Of a DNA stretch of 64,000 nucleotides, positions 9,259 through 17,861 are shown one piece after another; the stretch's first letter is position 1, and every line of letters starts with the position of its first letter. The stretch is from Pseudomonas sp. EpS/L25 (lineage in GTDB: Bacteria > Pseudomonadota > Gammaproteobacteria > Pseudomonadales > Pseudomonadaceae). The DNA is taken from positions 308,607-372,606 of the forward strand of contig NZ_LNUP01000014.1 in NCBI RefSeq assembly GCF_001512295.1, written 5' to 3'. Made by a program: the position numbers and the translations under genes. Under the pieces are notes generated by a model that ran no database searches, was not told where the DNA came from, and saw nothing but the letters and a program-made list of their open reading frames with translations.

Positions 9259-9815
9259 GATCCGTCGACGCCCAATCCACGGTGCAACCTCGCCCAATCG
9301 AAGGCCGGACCGGGATCGGTCTTGCGTCCCGGCGCTATGTCGCTGTGGCCCTGGATGCGCTCGGCGGTGATCGCGGGATAGGCCCGCTGCAGGGCCCGCG
9401 TCAGCCGGCCCAGGGCAAGGTACTGGGCGTCGGTATAGGCCAGATCGTCGGTGCCTTCGAGTTCGATGCCGACGGAGAAGTCGTTGCAGTTCTCGCGACC
9501 GTCGAAACGGGAGACCCCGGCGTGCCAGGCCCGCTGGTCGCAGGAGACGAACTGGGTCACGGCACCCTGGCGCTCGATGAGGAAGTGGGCCGCCACCCGC
9601 AGGTCGACGATCTCCTGGAAGAACGGGTGGGCGCTGTGATCGAGGCAGTTCTGGAAGAAGGCCTGGACGCACCCCGTACCGAATTGCCCGGGCGGCAGGC
9701 TGATATTGTGAATCACCAGCAGGGACACCACCGTCCCCGCGGGCCGCTCGTTATGGTTGGGCGACGGGCAGCGTTGCGCCTCGCGGTACCACCCCTCGAC
9801 GAACGCCCCTGCCAT
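9255..9815 (-). CDS. ampD: 1,6-anhydro-N-acetylmuramyl-L-alanine amidase AmpD
   Basis: A 186-residue cytosolic zinc amidase that removes the peptide from anhydro-muropeptides during peptidoglycan recycling; its loss derepresses ampC beta-lactamase in many Gram-negatives. The likely zinc ligands are His36 (LLVIHNI), His157 and Asp167 (GHSDIAPGRKTDPG). Start and stop of neighbours interlock: its ATG shares one base with the stop of the upstream thioredoxin-fold gene, and its end overlaps tatD. The usual partner ampE, which I expect directly downstream in Pseudomonas, is not present. Confidence 0.94.
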   Translation of the reverse strand: MAGAFVEGWYREAQRCPSPNHNERPAGTVVSLLVIHNISLPPGQFGTGCVQAFFQNCLDHSAHPFFQEIVDLRVAAHFLIERQGAVTQFVSCDQRAWHAGVSRFDGRENCNDFSVGIELEGTDDLAYTDAQYLALGRLTRALQRAYPAITAERIQGHSDIAPGRKTDPGPAFDWARLHRGLGVDGS

Positions 9816-10291
9816 CAGCGCGCCTTGGCCTTGAGCGCGTCACGCAGGGCGGTGGCGTCGCTGAATTCGCGCTGGCCGACGAAGCGGCCATGATCGAGCA
9901 TCACCCAGAGCACCTTGTCCGCCGCACCGGGAAAGCGCGGCACGATGCGCGACTCCCGGTCCAGCAGCACCCGATAAGCGTACTTGCGCATCGCCGGTAC
10001 GGCGAACATCCGGGTGATGGCCGCCGGCATGCTGCTGATGTCGGCGATGTAGGCCACCCGGGTGCCGTCGATGAACGCCGCCGGCTGGTCGCGCATCGCT
10101 TCCTTGACCAGTCCCGAGCCGGTCATGCTGCGGGCGACGAGCAGCACCTGCAGGCGATCGTCGAAGGTATAGGGCTGGTCGCGCTGGTCGAGCAGCGTGA
10201 AGGGCGCGACCCGCTCGCCCGGCTCCAGCGCCAGGGCGGTCAAGGGCAGCAACAGACACGACAACAACAACGCCAGGGCTCTTGCGCGCAT
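9815..10291 (-). CDS. Exported thioredoxin-fold protein lacking the CxxC motif
   Basis: A 158-residue protein starting MRARALALLLSCLLLPLTALA, a signal peptide probably cleaved after Ala-Leu-Ala, so it is exported. The mature part begins EPGERVAPFTLLDQRDQPYTF, the opening strand pattern of AhpC/TlpA-type redoxins, but at the place of the CxxC there is ARSMTGSGL with no cysteine. A redox role is therefore unlikely as such. An in-frame ATG eight codons upstream exists but would put charged residues ahead of the signal peptide. Its stop overlaps the ampD start (TGATG), so the two are co-transcribed. Function unknown. Confidence 0.7.
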   Translation of the reverse strand: MRARALALLLSCLLLPLTALALEPGERVAPFTLLDQRDQPYTFDDRLQVLLVARSMTGSGLVKEAMRDQPAAFIDGTRVAYIADISSMPAAITRMFAVPAMRKYAYRVLLDRESRIVPRFPGAADKVLWVMLDHGRFVGQREFSDATALRDALKAKAR

Positions 10292-10373
10292 GGCATCCTC
10301 TCTTGAGTGATCCAACGAGGTCGCTATCCTGCCCTACCGATTCGACAGGCACCACCATGGTATCGAGGACTGC

Positions 10374-10853
10374 ATGATTCCACTGAACGAATTGCTCGCC
10401 CAGGTTCCCCAGCGGGGCGCGGTCCGCTGGATCGGTGTCAGACCCGCCGGCCGTGCGCCGATGGTCGAGATCGATGCCGTGGAAGCTCGCCGGGATGCCG
10501 GCCTGACCGGCGATCATGCCCGCCCCACCCCTCGCAACCAGCGCCAGGTCACCCTCATTCAGTGGGAGCATCTGCCGGTGGTCGCCGCACTGACCGGCCG
10601 GCCGATCGCACCGGCCGATCTCAGGCGCAACCTGGCCATTGCCGGCATCAATCTCTTCAGCCTGAAGAATCGTCGCTTCCGCATCGGCCAGGCCGTGCTG
10701 GAAACCACCGGCTGGTGCCAACCCTGCGCCCGCCTGGAAGAACGCCTGGGGCCCGGCACCTTCCAGGCCATGCGCGGCCACGGCGGTCTTACCGCGCGGG
10801 TGCTGGAGAGCGGCATCATCCGCCTGGAAGATATCGTCGAGGTACTGGATTGA
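10374..10853 (+). CDS. MOSC domain-containing protein
   Basis: A 159-residue single-domain MOSC protein. MOSC domains occur in molybdenum cofactor sulfurases and in YiiM/mARC-type proteins that use Moco. The conserved cysteine is seen in TTGWCQPCARLEERLGPG near residues 115-132, along with GLTGDHARP and the NLAIAGINL segment. There is no N-terminal MOSC_N domain. It is transcribed divergently from the thioredoxin-fold gene 82 bases away. Enzymatic partner is not evident from the surroundings; a molybdopterin oxidoreductase lies far off at 56707. Confidence 0.8.
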   Translation: MIPLNELLAQVPQRGAVRWIGVRPAGRAPMVEIDAVEARRDAGLTGDHARPTPRNQRQVTLIQWEHLPVVAALTGRPIAPADLRRNLAIAGINLFSLKNRRFRIGQAVLETTGWCQPCARLEERLGPGTFQAMRGHGGLTARVLESGIIRLEDIVEVLD

Positions 10854-11111
10854 CCCCGGTCGGCCGAGGGTCGAATGACCGCGCCCGCCCGGTTAAACTA
10901 GCGCTACCTTCCGTCGTCGTGCAGGGTCTCCCTCGGCAGATGCCCGCCCTTTCTCTTGAAAATCGCTGCTTTTCGCCCAACGTCAGCGGCAGCAGCCTCG
11001 ATCCGCGCCCAGCGCCTCGACGCCTCCAAATTCCGGTCGATCCGGGACTGCGCCCGCTTGCGGCGACGCGCCCGGACCGACCCAGGCTTTCCTTCTCTAC
11101 GAGTACTGTCC

Positions 11112-12404
11112 ATGACCCATCGCATCGTTATCGTCGGCGGCGGCGCCGGCGGCCTGGAACTGGCGACCCGCCTGGGCCGTAGCCTCGGCAAGCGCCGCCA
11201 GGCGCAGATCGTGCTGATCGACGCCAATGCCACCCACATCTGGAAGCCCCTGCTGCACGAGGTCGCCGCCGGCTCGCTCAACTCCACCGACGACGAGCTG
11301 AGCTACGTGGCCCAGGCCAAGTGGAATCACTTCGACTTCCAATTGGGCCGCATGACCGGCCTGGATCGCGAGCGCCGCAAGGTCCAGCTGGCGGCCATCG
11401 AAGACGATGGCGCCATCCTGGTGCCCGAGCGGGAGATCGGCTACGACTCCCTGGTGCTGGCCATCGGCAGCACCACCAACGACTTCGGCACGCCGGGCGC
11501 TGCGGATCATTGCATCTTCCTCGACACCCGCGCCCAGGCCGAGCGCTTCCACCGCAAGCTGCTGACCCACTACCTGCGCGCCCATGTCAGCGAACAGCCG
11601 GGTGAATTCATCGAGGTGGCCATCGTCGGCGCCGGGGCCACGGGTGTGGAGCTGGCCGCCGAGCTGCGCAACGCCGCCGAAGAGCTGCAGGCCTATGGCC
11701 TGGACCGCATCCGCCCGGAAGACCTGCGCATCACCGTGGTCGAGGCCGGCCCCCGCATCCTCCCGGCCCTGCCCGAGCGCATCGCCGGCCAGGCGCAACG
11801 CACCCTGGAAAAGCTCGGCGTGCGGGTCCTCACCGGCTCGGCGGTCAAGGAAGTCCGTGCCGACGGCTTGCAGACCGCCAGCGAATTCGTCCCCGCCAGC
11901 CTCAAGGTCTGGGCGGCCGGTATCCGCGCCCCGGCCTTCCTCAAGGACCTGGCCGGCCTCGAGACCAACCGCATCAACCAACTGGTGGTCGATTCGACGC
12001 TGCAGACCACCCGCGACCCGAACGTCTTCGCCCTGGGCGACTGCGCCGCCTGCCCCCTGACACCCGGCGACACCCGTACCGTGCCGCCCCGCGCCCAGTC
12101 CGCGCACCAGCAGGCTTTCCTGCTGGTCAAGACCTTCAAGGCGCGCCTGGAAGGCAAGCCGCTGCCTGAATACGTCTACAAGGATTACGGGTCGTTGATC
12201 TCGCTGTCGCGCTTCAGCGCGGTCGGCAACCTCATGGGCGGTGCCCTGGGCAGCCTGACCCTGGAAGGCTGGCTGGCCCGGACCTTCTATGTGTCCCTCT
12301 ACCGCATGCACCAGGTCGCGCTTTACGGCCCGCTGCGTGCCCTGGCGCTGTTCGCGGGCGATCACCTGAGGCGCAAGACCGAGCCACGCCTGAAGCTGCA
12401 CTAG
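11112..12404 (+). CDS. ndh: Type II NADH dehydrogenase-like FAD oxidoreductase
   Basis: A 430-residue flavoprotein with two dinucleotide-binding folds: FAD at the N-terminus (IVIVGGGAGGLELATRLG) and NADH in the middle (VAIVGAGATGVELAAEL). The LGDCAA segment near residue 313 is the FAD-binding Asp motif. Type II NADH dehydrogenases pass electrons from NADH to quinone without pumping protons and sit on the inner face of the membrane through a C-terminal helical region, consistent with the hydrophobic end here (GWLARTFYVSLYRMHQ). The ATG at 11112 was chosen over an in-frame start 52 codons earlier because the protein begins directly with the FAD fold. The 258-base gap before it holds no recognisable gene. 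Confidence 0.87.
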   Translation: MTHRIVIVGGGAGGLELATRLGRSLGKRRQAQIVLIDANATHIWKPLLHEVAAGSLNSTDDELSYVAQAKWNHFDFQLGRMTGLDRERRKVQLAAIEDDGAILVPEREIGYDSLVLAIGSTTNDFGTPGAADHCIFLDTRAQAERFHRKLLTHYLRAHVSEQPGEFIEVAIVGAGATGVELAAELRNAAEELQAYGLDRIRPEDLRITVVEAGPRILPALPERIAGQAQRTLEKLGVRVLTGSAVKEVRADGLQTASEFVPASLKVWAAGIRAPAFLKDLAGLETNRINQLVVDSTLQTTRDPNVFALGDCAACPLTPGDTRTVPPRAQSAHQQAFLLVKTFKARLEGKPLPEYVYKDYGSLISLSRFSAVGNLMGGALGSLTLEGWLARTFYVSLYRMHQVALYGPLRALALFAGDHLRRKTEPRLKLH

Positions 12405-12418
12405 CGCTTAGTGTTCAG

Positions 12419-12457
12419 GAATGAAAAAGCCGCCCCGAGGGACGGCTTTTTCATTCC
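12419..12457. terminator. Bidirectional rho-independent terminator
   Basis: An A-run, the stem GAAAAAGCCG / CGGCTTTTTC with a short GC-rich apex, and a T-run lie between the convergent ndh-like and DUF1631 genes. Because it has A-tract and T-tract on either side it can end transcription from both directions. Confidence 0.85.
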
Positions 12458-12466
12458 GGCACCGCC

Positions 12467-14656
12467 TCAGGACGACTGGCCACGCAGGTTGCCGATCACC
12501 GAGGTCATGGCCCGGTCGAACAGCAGCGCATCGTCGAGCAGCCGTACCCGGCCTTCCTGATAATCCAGGGCCAGCTCGTCGCGCGTGCGATCCAGCACCT
12601 TCATGCCGGTACGATTCACGAACACCAGCCGGCCCATCGGACGAATGACCGCGGCCAGCTTGCAGCGCAGCTTCTGGTCCTCATCCTGGATCTCGAGCCA
12701 GGCACCGACCGACAGGCTATCCACCCAGTCGAGGGACTCGTCCGTCAAGCCCGCGATGCGCTCGGCGGCCGTTGGCAACTCGAAGGGTGCATCGACCACC
12801 ACGCTGGCCGAAGGCATACCCGGTGCCGCGACGCTGGTGCCCTCCACGACCTCGGCACGGGCCTGCTGGAAGGTCTGCACGTGCAGCGATTCCAGTTCGG
12901 TGAAGAACTCCGAGGTGGAGAAGGGATCGAAGGCCGCACTCGCCAGGCCTTCCCGTAGGGCCTTGAGCAAGCCAGGCACCATTTCCAGCAGTCGCTGGCG
13001 CGAGGCCACGTCGTGGTGCGGCTGGATACTCCAGATCAGATCGTCCATGGTCTGGAGCGCCGCGCGCCACTCGCTAGACTCGTAGCCCTGCTTCAGGCAG
13101 GTCAACAGCAATACCTGGCTCCAGGCTTCGCGCAGTACCCGCTGCACGGCCGCCGGCAGCGGGTGCTCCTGCAGACGCAGGCTAAGCACATGCTCCACCT
13201 GCAGCCGGGCGATCTCGGCCCGGGCCCGCCCCTCTTCGGCATCGCGGGTGCGCTGTTCGAGCAGTTCGCTACGACGCTGCTCGTCGCTGACGTAGGCCAT
13301 GAAGTCGGCCAGCAGCTCGGCGAAGATCTCCGGATCGTCGACGAAATCAGTGAGCAGCCGCTGCACGATCTGCTCGATCTTCTGGTACAGCCCGTCGCGC
13401 TGCAGGTCGCTCTGCTCGCCCCAGCCGAGGGAGGCTGCGGCGATCTCGTTCAGCAGGCGCCGTGCCGGATGGCTGCCGCGACTGAAGAACGTCTTGTCGA
13501 GCACCGCGACCTTGAGCATGGGAATCTGCAGCCGTGCGATCAGCGCCTTGAGCGAATCCGGCAGGGTGAGGTCGTCGAGAATGAATTCGAAGAGCATTCC
13601 CACCAGGTTGATGACGTCTTCGTCGACCTGCCCCACCACCCGCTTTCGGCCGGAGCGTTCGCTGATGCGACCCAGGGCGGTGTCCAGCTGCGCCCGCAGG
13701 TCATAACCATCCAGGGACTGGCTGGGAATCTGCTGCTGCAGATGGGACAGCAGCCGCATGAGATCGTAGCTGGTGATCGCCTGGTCGGCCCCGGCCGCCA
13801 AGGACTCGCCGCTGCCGCTGGAGGCCCCCGCTACGGGCGCGGAGGCGGGTACGCGTAGTTGGGCCAGCAGGCTCTGCAAGGTACCGAAGAGTTCCTGGCC
13901 ATCGTCTTCGCTGTTGACGTGGGCCGGGGTACGACCGCTGTAGCCCTTGGCGCTGCGCCCCGGCACCTGCTGGGGAATGGCCTTGAGCTGGGGCAATACG
14001 CCTGCCTCCACCAGTTGCCGATTGGATTCCGCGTACAGCTGGCCGAGTCCGTTGAGCACGAAGCGCTCGAACAGCTTGTAGATGATCAGCTTGACCTTGA
14101 TGTCGGTATCGAGGTCCCGGCAGGCCTCGACGAAGGCCTCGCACAGGCGCCTTGGGCCCAGGGGATGGGTCCCGTCATCGAGCTTGCTCGACAGCTGGGT
14201 ATTGAACCTGATGGTCAGGTGGCTGATGGCCATGGCGTTGTTGCTCAGCGCCTTGGCCACCATGGTGTCCACCGCGACGCTCTCCTCGAGGGCATCGTTC
14301 TGCACCAGGCTCAGGTCTTCGTAGGACACGCTATCGAGGCGCACCTCCGGCTTGCCGCTGACCAGGTTGTTGAGGGCGGCGAAGCGCTCGAAGTACTGCT
14401 GGAGAAAACTGCGCTCTATGCTCTTGCGTCTCAGACGCAGGTCACGCATCGCCTCGAAGTAGAGGCTCTGTTCCTGGTTGCTGCCGGCACGATCGGCCAT
14501 CTCGAACAGGGCATCGTCGGCATTGTCGAAGAGCTGCTGCAAGGAAGCGTTGAGTCGCTGAGCGGCGCGATCTCTGACCGGCAAAAGCACTGCGGGCAAT
14601 CGGGAAGAGGACTCCCCGAGCGCCTTGAAATGAACCACATTTACGTCGTTCTGCAC
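12467..14656 (-). CDS. DUF1631 family protein
   Basis: A protein of about 729 residues belonging to the DUF1631 family, which in pseudomonads lies beside nadC as it does here. It is mostly helical, with a charged coiled-coil-like stretch around ERTRDAEEGRARAEIARLQ. The last 90 residues (SVGAWLEIQDEDQKLRCKLAAVIRP onwards, FVNRTGMKVLDRTR) look like a small beta-barrel similar to PilZ domains, which would suggest c-di-GMP-linked signalling; that is inference. I prefer the GTG at 14656, five bases after GGAGG, to the TTG five codons upstream. No enzymatic motif is recognised. Confidence 0.83.
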   Translation of the reverse strand: MQNDVNVVHFKALGESSSRLPAVLLPVRDRAAQRLNASLQQLFDNADDALFEMADRAGSNQEQSLYFEAMRDLRLRRKSIERSFLQQYFERFAALNNLVSGKPEVRLDSVSYEDLSLVQNDALEESVAVDTMVAKALSNNAMAISHLTIRFNTQLSSKLDDGTHPLGPRRLCEAFVEACRDLDTDIKVKLIIYKLFERFVLNGLGQLYAESNRQLVEAGVLPQLKAIPQQVPGRSAKGYSGRTPAHVNSEDDGQELFGTLQSLLAQLRVPASAPVAGASSGSGESLAAGADQAITSYDLMRLLSHLQQQIPSQSLDGYDLRAQLDTALGRISERSGRKRVVGQVDEDVINLVGMLFEFILDDLTLPDSLKALIARLQIPMLKVAVLDKTFFSRGSHPARRLLNEIAAASLGWGEQSDLQRDGLYQKIEQIVQRLLTDFVDDPEIFAELLADFMAYVSDEQRRSELLEQRTRDAEEGRARAEIARLQVEHVLSLRLQEHPLPAAVQRVLREAWSQVLLLTCLKQGYESSEWRAALQTMDDLIWSIQPHHDVASRQRLLEMVPGLLKALREGLASAAFDPFSTSEFFTELESLHVQTFQQARAEVVEGTSVAAPGMPSASVVVDAPFELPTAAERIAGLTDESLDWVDSLSVGAWLEIQDEDQKLRCKLAAVIRPMGRLVFVNRTGMKVLDRTRDELALDYQEGRVRLLDDALLFDRAMTSVIGNLRGQSS

Positions 14657-14942
14657 CACCGCCTCCCACAACCGTTCTTGCGTTCGGCTGAATCGCGTTC
14701 CACTACAGGAGCATTGAACAACGTTGGCCGCCCTGGCCGCGAGGTGAAACGTTGTCGATGTGCCATTATTTGCTCAGCTAAGGCATCGACCAATCGGCAT
14801 CTGCACAGTACATGACAGGGTTCACAAGGCACCTGTCAGACAACGCCTGCCCTCCGAACAATTCAACGTTGTCTATCTCAGATCGTCAACGTCCCCTAAA
14901 GTTGCCCGTCCGCCCCCTGTGGCCCCTCATCGGAGTACCCTC

Positions 14943-15794
14943 ATGTCCAGCGCTATCCTGCCCGACCTCGCCCAGGTCGTCACCGAAAACGTCGCCGCCG
15001 CCCTGCGCGAAGACATCGGCAGCGGCGATCTCACGGCGGGCCTGATCCCCGAGCGGCAGAGCGCGCGCGCGCGGATCATCACCCGCGAGGCGGCAGTCGT
15101 GGCGGGAACGGCCTGGGTCGACGAAGTCTTCCGCGTACTGGACCCCCGCGTCGCGGTCAGCTGGCAGGTGCGCGACGGCGACCGGGTCGCGCCCGACCAG
15201 GTCCTGTTCGAACTCCAGGGCCCGGCTCGCGCCCTGCTCACCGGCGAACGCAGCGCCCTCAATTTCCTGCAGTTGCTTTCCGGCACCGCCACTCGCTGTC
15301 GGCACTATGCGGATCTGGTGCAGGACACCGCCGTGAAGCTGCTGGATACCCGCAAGACCCTGCCCGGCCTGCGCCGCGCCCAGAAATACGCGGTCACCTG
15401 CGGCGGTTGCCACAACCATCGAATCGGCCTGTTCGACGCCTTCCTGATCAAGGAAAACCACATCGCGGCCTGCGGCGGCATCGCCCAGGCAGTGACGACC
15501 GCCCGCCAACTGGCGCCCGGTCGCCCGGTGGAGGTGGAGGTGGAAGATCTCGGCGAACTGGAACAGGCCCTGGCCGCGGGCGCCGACATCGTCATGCTCG
15601 ACGAGCTGAGCCTCGCGGACATGCGCACCGCCGTCGCCCTCACCGCCGGCCGGGCCAAGCTGGAGGCCTCCGGCGGGGTAAACGAGGCCACCCTGCTGGG
15701 CATCGCCCAGACCGGGGTCGACTACATTTCCATCGGCACCCTGACCAAGGACGTCAAGGCCATCGACCTGTCGATGCGCATCCTCGCCCAGTAG
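14943..15794 (+). CDS. nadC: Nicotinate-nucleotide pyrophosphorylase (quinolinate phosphoribosyltransferase)
   Basis: A 283-residue cytoplasmic enzyme of de novo NAD synthesis that joins quinolinate and PRPP to give nicotinate mononucleotide, CO2 and PPi. The active-site block [17 protein letters not shown], followed by [16 protein letters not shown], is intact, and the C-terminal barrel elements [10 protein letters not shown] and LEASGGVN are present. The start at MSSAILPDL matches the usual family length; an in-frame start about 60 codons upstream lies in intergenic sequence. Divergent from the DUF1631 gene across 286 bases, a gap containing two CAACGTTG palindromes. Confidence 0.95.
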   Translation: MSSAILPDLAQVVTENVAAALREDIGSGDLTAGLIPERQSARARIITREAAVVAGTAWVDEVFRVLDPRVAVSWQVRDGDRVAPDQVLFELQGPARALLTGERSALNFLQLLSGTATRCRHYADLVQDTAVKLLDTRKTLPGLRRAQKYAVTCGGCHNHRIGLFDAFLIKENHIAACGGIAQAVTTARQLAPGRPVEVEVEDLGELEQALAAGADIVMLDELSLADMRTAVALTAGRAKLEASGGVNEATLLGIAQTGVDYISIGTLTKDVKAIDLSMRILAQ

Positions 15795-15906
15795 GCAAAG
15801 TGCCACGCGGCGGCTAGACTCGGCAGCCGCGCCCGGGGCGCGCCCACCCCGGAGAGCCCTTCGAAGAGTTCTCCCCCTCTCGCGACACTCGAACAAGATC
15901 GAACCC

Positions 15907-16128
15907 GTGACCAAAGATCAACTTCGCGCTGAACTGGAACGCCAGGCCCAGCGCTATCAGGATGTCTACGGTGGCGAAATCGTCACCTACGCTGCACAGC
16001 CCAAGCCCGATCGCAAACCCTGGAAGAAACGTCCTACCGTGCAGGACGAGGTGTTCGCCTCGGAAGTCCGCAAGATCGCCGATCTCAAGGCCAAGACCGT
16101 GGCCGACAACGAGCTTCAGGACGACTGA
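15907..16128 (+). CDS. Small conserved hypothetical protein (73 aa)
   Basis: A 73-residue acidic-basic hydrophilic protein starting at GTG 15907 (MTKDQLRAELERQAQRYQDV). It has no signal peptide or membrane segment; residues 1-20 are predicted by eye to be helical, the middle has PKPDRKPWKKRP, and the tail is acidic. The codon pattern is typical of the flanking genes. Position between nadC and the purU/mvaT block looks conserved in pseudomonads, from memory. No function is recognised. Confidence 0.6.
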   Translation: MTKDQLRAELERQAQRYQDVYGGEIVTYAAQPKPDRKPWKKRPTVQDEVFASEVRKIADLKAKTVADNELQDD

Positions 16129-16316
16129 GCGATTTCCCCGTCGGCGGCGGCCGGATCGACCGCTTCCGCCTGCAGGCGGCGCCACAGGGCCGCGGCCGCG
16201 CTGAAGTCGGCGCCCAGGTGCTCGTCCGCGGCCTGCAGGTCGTAGCGGGCCAGGCACCCCTCGCCCAGCCGCGGCGGCGCCTCGGCCGTGCCGGGGGCCG
16301 CCGCAGCGGACTGCAC
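16116..16316 (-). CDS. Possible small protein behind purU (66 aa)
   Basis: An open frame of 66 codons starts at GTG one base after the purU stop and continues to 16116, overlapping the end of the 73-residue gene on the other strand by 13 bases. Its third codon positions are very GC-rich and it uses preferred codons such as CTG, GCC and GAC, which is what coding sequence looks like here, but random open frames are common at this GC content. Sequence is Ala-rich (AAAAPGTAEAPPRLGEG...). No similarity recognised. It may equally be non-coding. Confidence 0.3.
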   Translation of the reverse strand: MQSAAAAPGTAEAPPRLGEGCLARYDLQAADEHLGADFSAAAALWRRLQAEAVDPAAADGEIAQSS

Positions 16317-16317
16317 G

Positions 16318-17169
16318 TCAGTCGAAGATGACGGTCTTGTTGCCATGCACCATGACCCGGTCTTGCAGGTGGTATCTCAGACCGCGGGACAGCGCCATCT
16401 TCTCCACGTCCTTGCCCAGGCGAACCATGTCCTCGACATTGTCCCTGTGGCTGACGCGCACCACGTCCTGCTCGATGATCGGACCGGCGTCCAGTGCCTC
16501 GGTCACGTAGTGACAGGTGGCGCCGATCAGCTTCACGCCCCGCTGCGCCGCCTGGTGATAAGGCTTGGCGCCGACGAAGGACGGCAGGAAGCTGTGGTGG
16601 ATGTTGATCACCTGGTGGGCATAGCGCTGGCACAGCTCGGGCGGCAGGATCTGCATGTAGCGCGCGAGCACCACGGTGTCCGCCTGGTGCAGTTCGATCA
16701 GCCGCGAGATCTCGTCGAAGGCCGGCTGCTTGTCACTGGGATCGACCGGCACATGGAAGAAGGGTATGCCGTGCCACTCGACCATGCTGCGCAGGGTATC
16801 GTGGTTGGAGATGACGCAGGGGATCTCGCAGTCCAGCTCGCCGCTGTGCCAACGATGCAGCAAATCCGCCAGGCAATGGGATTCGCGACTGGCCATGAGC
16901 ACCACGCGCTGGCGCTGGGCCGAGTCGGTGATGCGCCACTGCATGGAGAATTCCCGGGCGATGGGCGCGAAGGCTTGCCGAAAGCCTGCCAGATCGAACG
17001 GTAGGGAATCCGCGCGGATTTCGTGGCGCATGAAGAACCAGCCACTTTCCGTATCCGAATGATGACTCGCTTCGGTAATCCAGCCGTTATAGGTCGCCAG
17101 GAAGTTGCTGACCTTGGCCACGATACCTACCCCGTCCGGACAGGCGATCACCAGACGAAACGTTTGCAT
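16318..17169 (-). CDS. purU: Formyltetrahydrofolate deformylase
   Basis: A 283-residue cytoplasmic hydrolase that cleaves 10-formyl-THF to formate and THF, balancing one-carbon pools and supplying formate for PurT. An N-terminal ACT domain (MQTFRLVIACPDGVGIVAKV, residues 1-80) precedes the formyltransferase-fold catalytic domain with VINIHHSFLPSFVGA (catalytic His) and GATCHYVTEALDAGPII (catalytic Asp). The ATG at 17169 begins exactly at the ACT domain; an in-frame ATG ten codons earlier would add an unsupported extension. Divergent from mvaT. Confidence 0.95.
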   Translation of the reverse strand: MQTFRLVIACPDGVGIVAKVSNFLATYNGWITEASHHSDTESGWFFMRHEIRADSLPFDLAGFRQAFAPIAREFSMQWRITDSAQRQRVVLMASRESHCLADLLHRWHSGELDCEIPCVISNHDTLRSMVEWHGIPFFHVPVDPSDKQPAFDEISRLIELHQADTVVLARYMQILPPELCQRYAHQVINIHHSFLPSFVGAKPYHQAAQRGVKLIGATCHYVTEALDAGPIIEQDVVRVSHRDNVEDMVRLGKDVEKMALSRGLRYHLQDRVMVHGNKTVIFD

Positions 17170-17416
17170 AGGAAAACCTCGCGCGAAAAGGGGCTGCATT
17201 CTAGGCGCAGTCGCCGGCAGCGTCGAGCGGCGCAGCGGTGATCACACCGGGATTCGCAGCCGCGGATAGGCGGAGAGCGGACAACTAGCAAAGCACAAGT
17301 TTCCGGCGCCAATGCAGGCGTTTAACAAGCGGCGTCACATCCCTTGTTCCAGGTCTTTCCGCAGCGCGAATATTAAATATTGAACGTCTTCCGTGGCCTG
17401 TTTACTTATCTCAATA
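17170..17416. other. purU-mvaT divergent intergenic region
   Basis: This 247-base part of the 305-base gap holds no gene. It is more AT-rich than its surroundings near 17368-17384 (GAATATTAAATATTGAAC), a composition that H-NS-like proteins such as MvaT favour, so autoregulatory binding is plausible. Promoters for both genes presumably lie here but I cannot place a convincing -35/-10 pair. Confidence 0.45.
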
Positions 17417-17474
17417 GCCAATCTATGATTGGCCCAGTTATCTTTTTTGCACCACCACCGAGCAAAGGCCAATC
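17417..17474 (+). promoter_or_regulatory. mvaT leader with alternative hairpin arms over the start codon
   Basis: GCCAATC (17417-17423) pairs with GATTGGC (17427-17433). The same sequence recurs as GGCCAATC at 17467-17474, ending at the base before the ATG and next to the weak Shine-Dalgarno AAAGG. The middle arm GATTGGCC (17427-17434) can therefore pair either upstream (7 bp) or downstream (8 bp); the second pairing would hide the ribosome site. Seen directly as sequence; a regulatory role is inference. Confidence 0.45.
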
Positions 17475-17858
17475 ATGTCGCTAATCAACGAATATCGTCA
17501 GACCGAAGAAGCCATCAAGGAACTGCAGGAGCGCCTGAAGTCCCTGCAAGAGGACGACAAGCTGCAAAAGGAACTGGAGTTCGAAAAGAAACTCCGTTCG
17601 TTGATGGGCGAATATCAAAAGTCCCTGCGTGACATCATCGGCATTCTCGATGCCGATGCCAAACCGGCGCGTCAAGCTCGCACCAACAAGAGCAATGCAT
17701 CCGGCACTCCCAAGCGCGCGCGCAAGGTCAAGCAATACAAGAACCCGCACAACGGCGAAGTGATCGAGACCAAGGGCGGCAATCACAAGACGCTCAAGGA
17801 GTGGAAAGCCAAGTGGGGCTCCGACGAAGTGGAATCCTGGGCCACGCTCCTGGATTGA
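17475..17858 (+). CDS. mvaT: H-NS-like transcriptional regulator of the MvaT family
   Basis: A 127-residue nucleoid protein that silences AT-rich, horizontally acquired DNA and many accessory genes in pseudomonads. Residues 1-60 are a charged coiled coil for oligomerisation (ELQERLKSLQEDDKLQKELEFEKKL), followed by a flexible linker and the C-terminal DNA-binding module RKVKQYKNPHNGEVIETKGGNHKTLKEWKAKWG. Length and C-terminal pattern match MvaT/TurA-type proteins; the neighbourhood with purU and sbcB favours MvaT itself over the MvaU paralogue. A strong terminator follows at once, so it is monocistronic. Confidence 0.93.
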   Translation: MSLINEYRQTEEAIKELQERLKSLQEDDKLQKELEFEKKLRSLMGEYQKSLRDIIGILDADAKPARQARTNKSNASGTPKRARKVKQYKNPHNGEVIETKGGNHKTLKEWKAKWGSDEVESWATLLD

Positions 17859-17861
17859 TCG

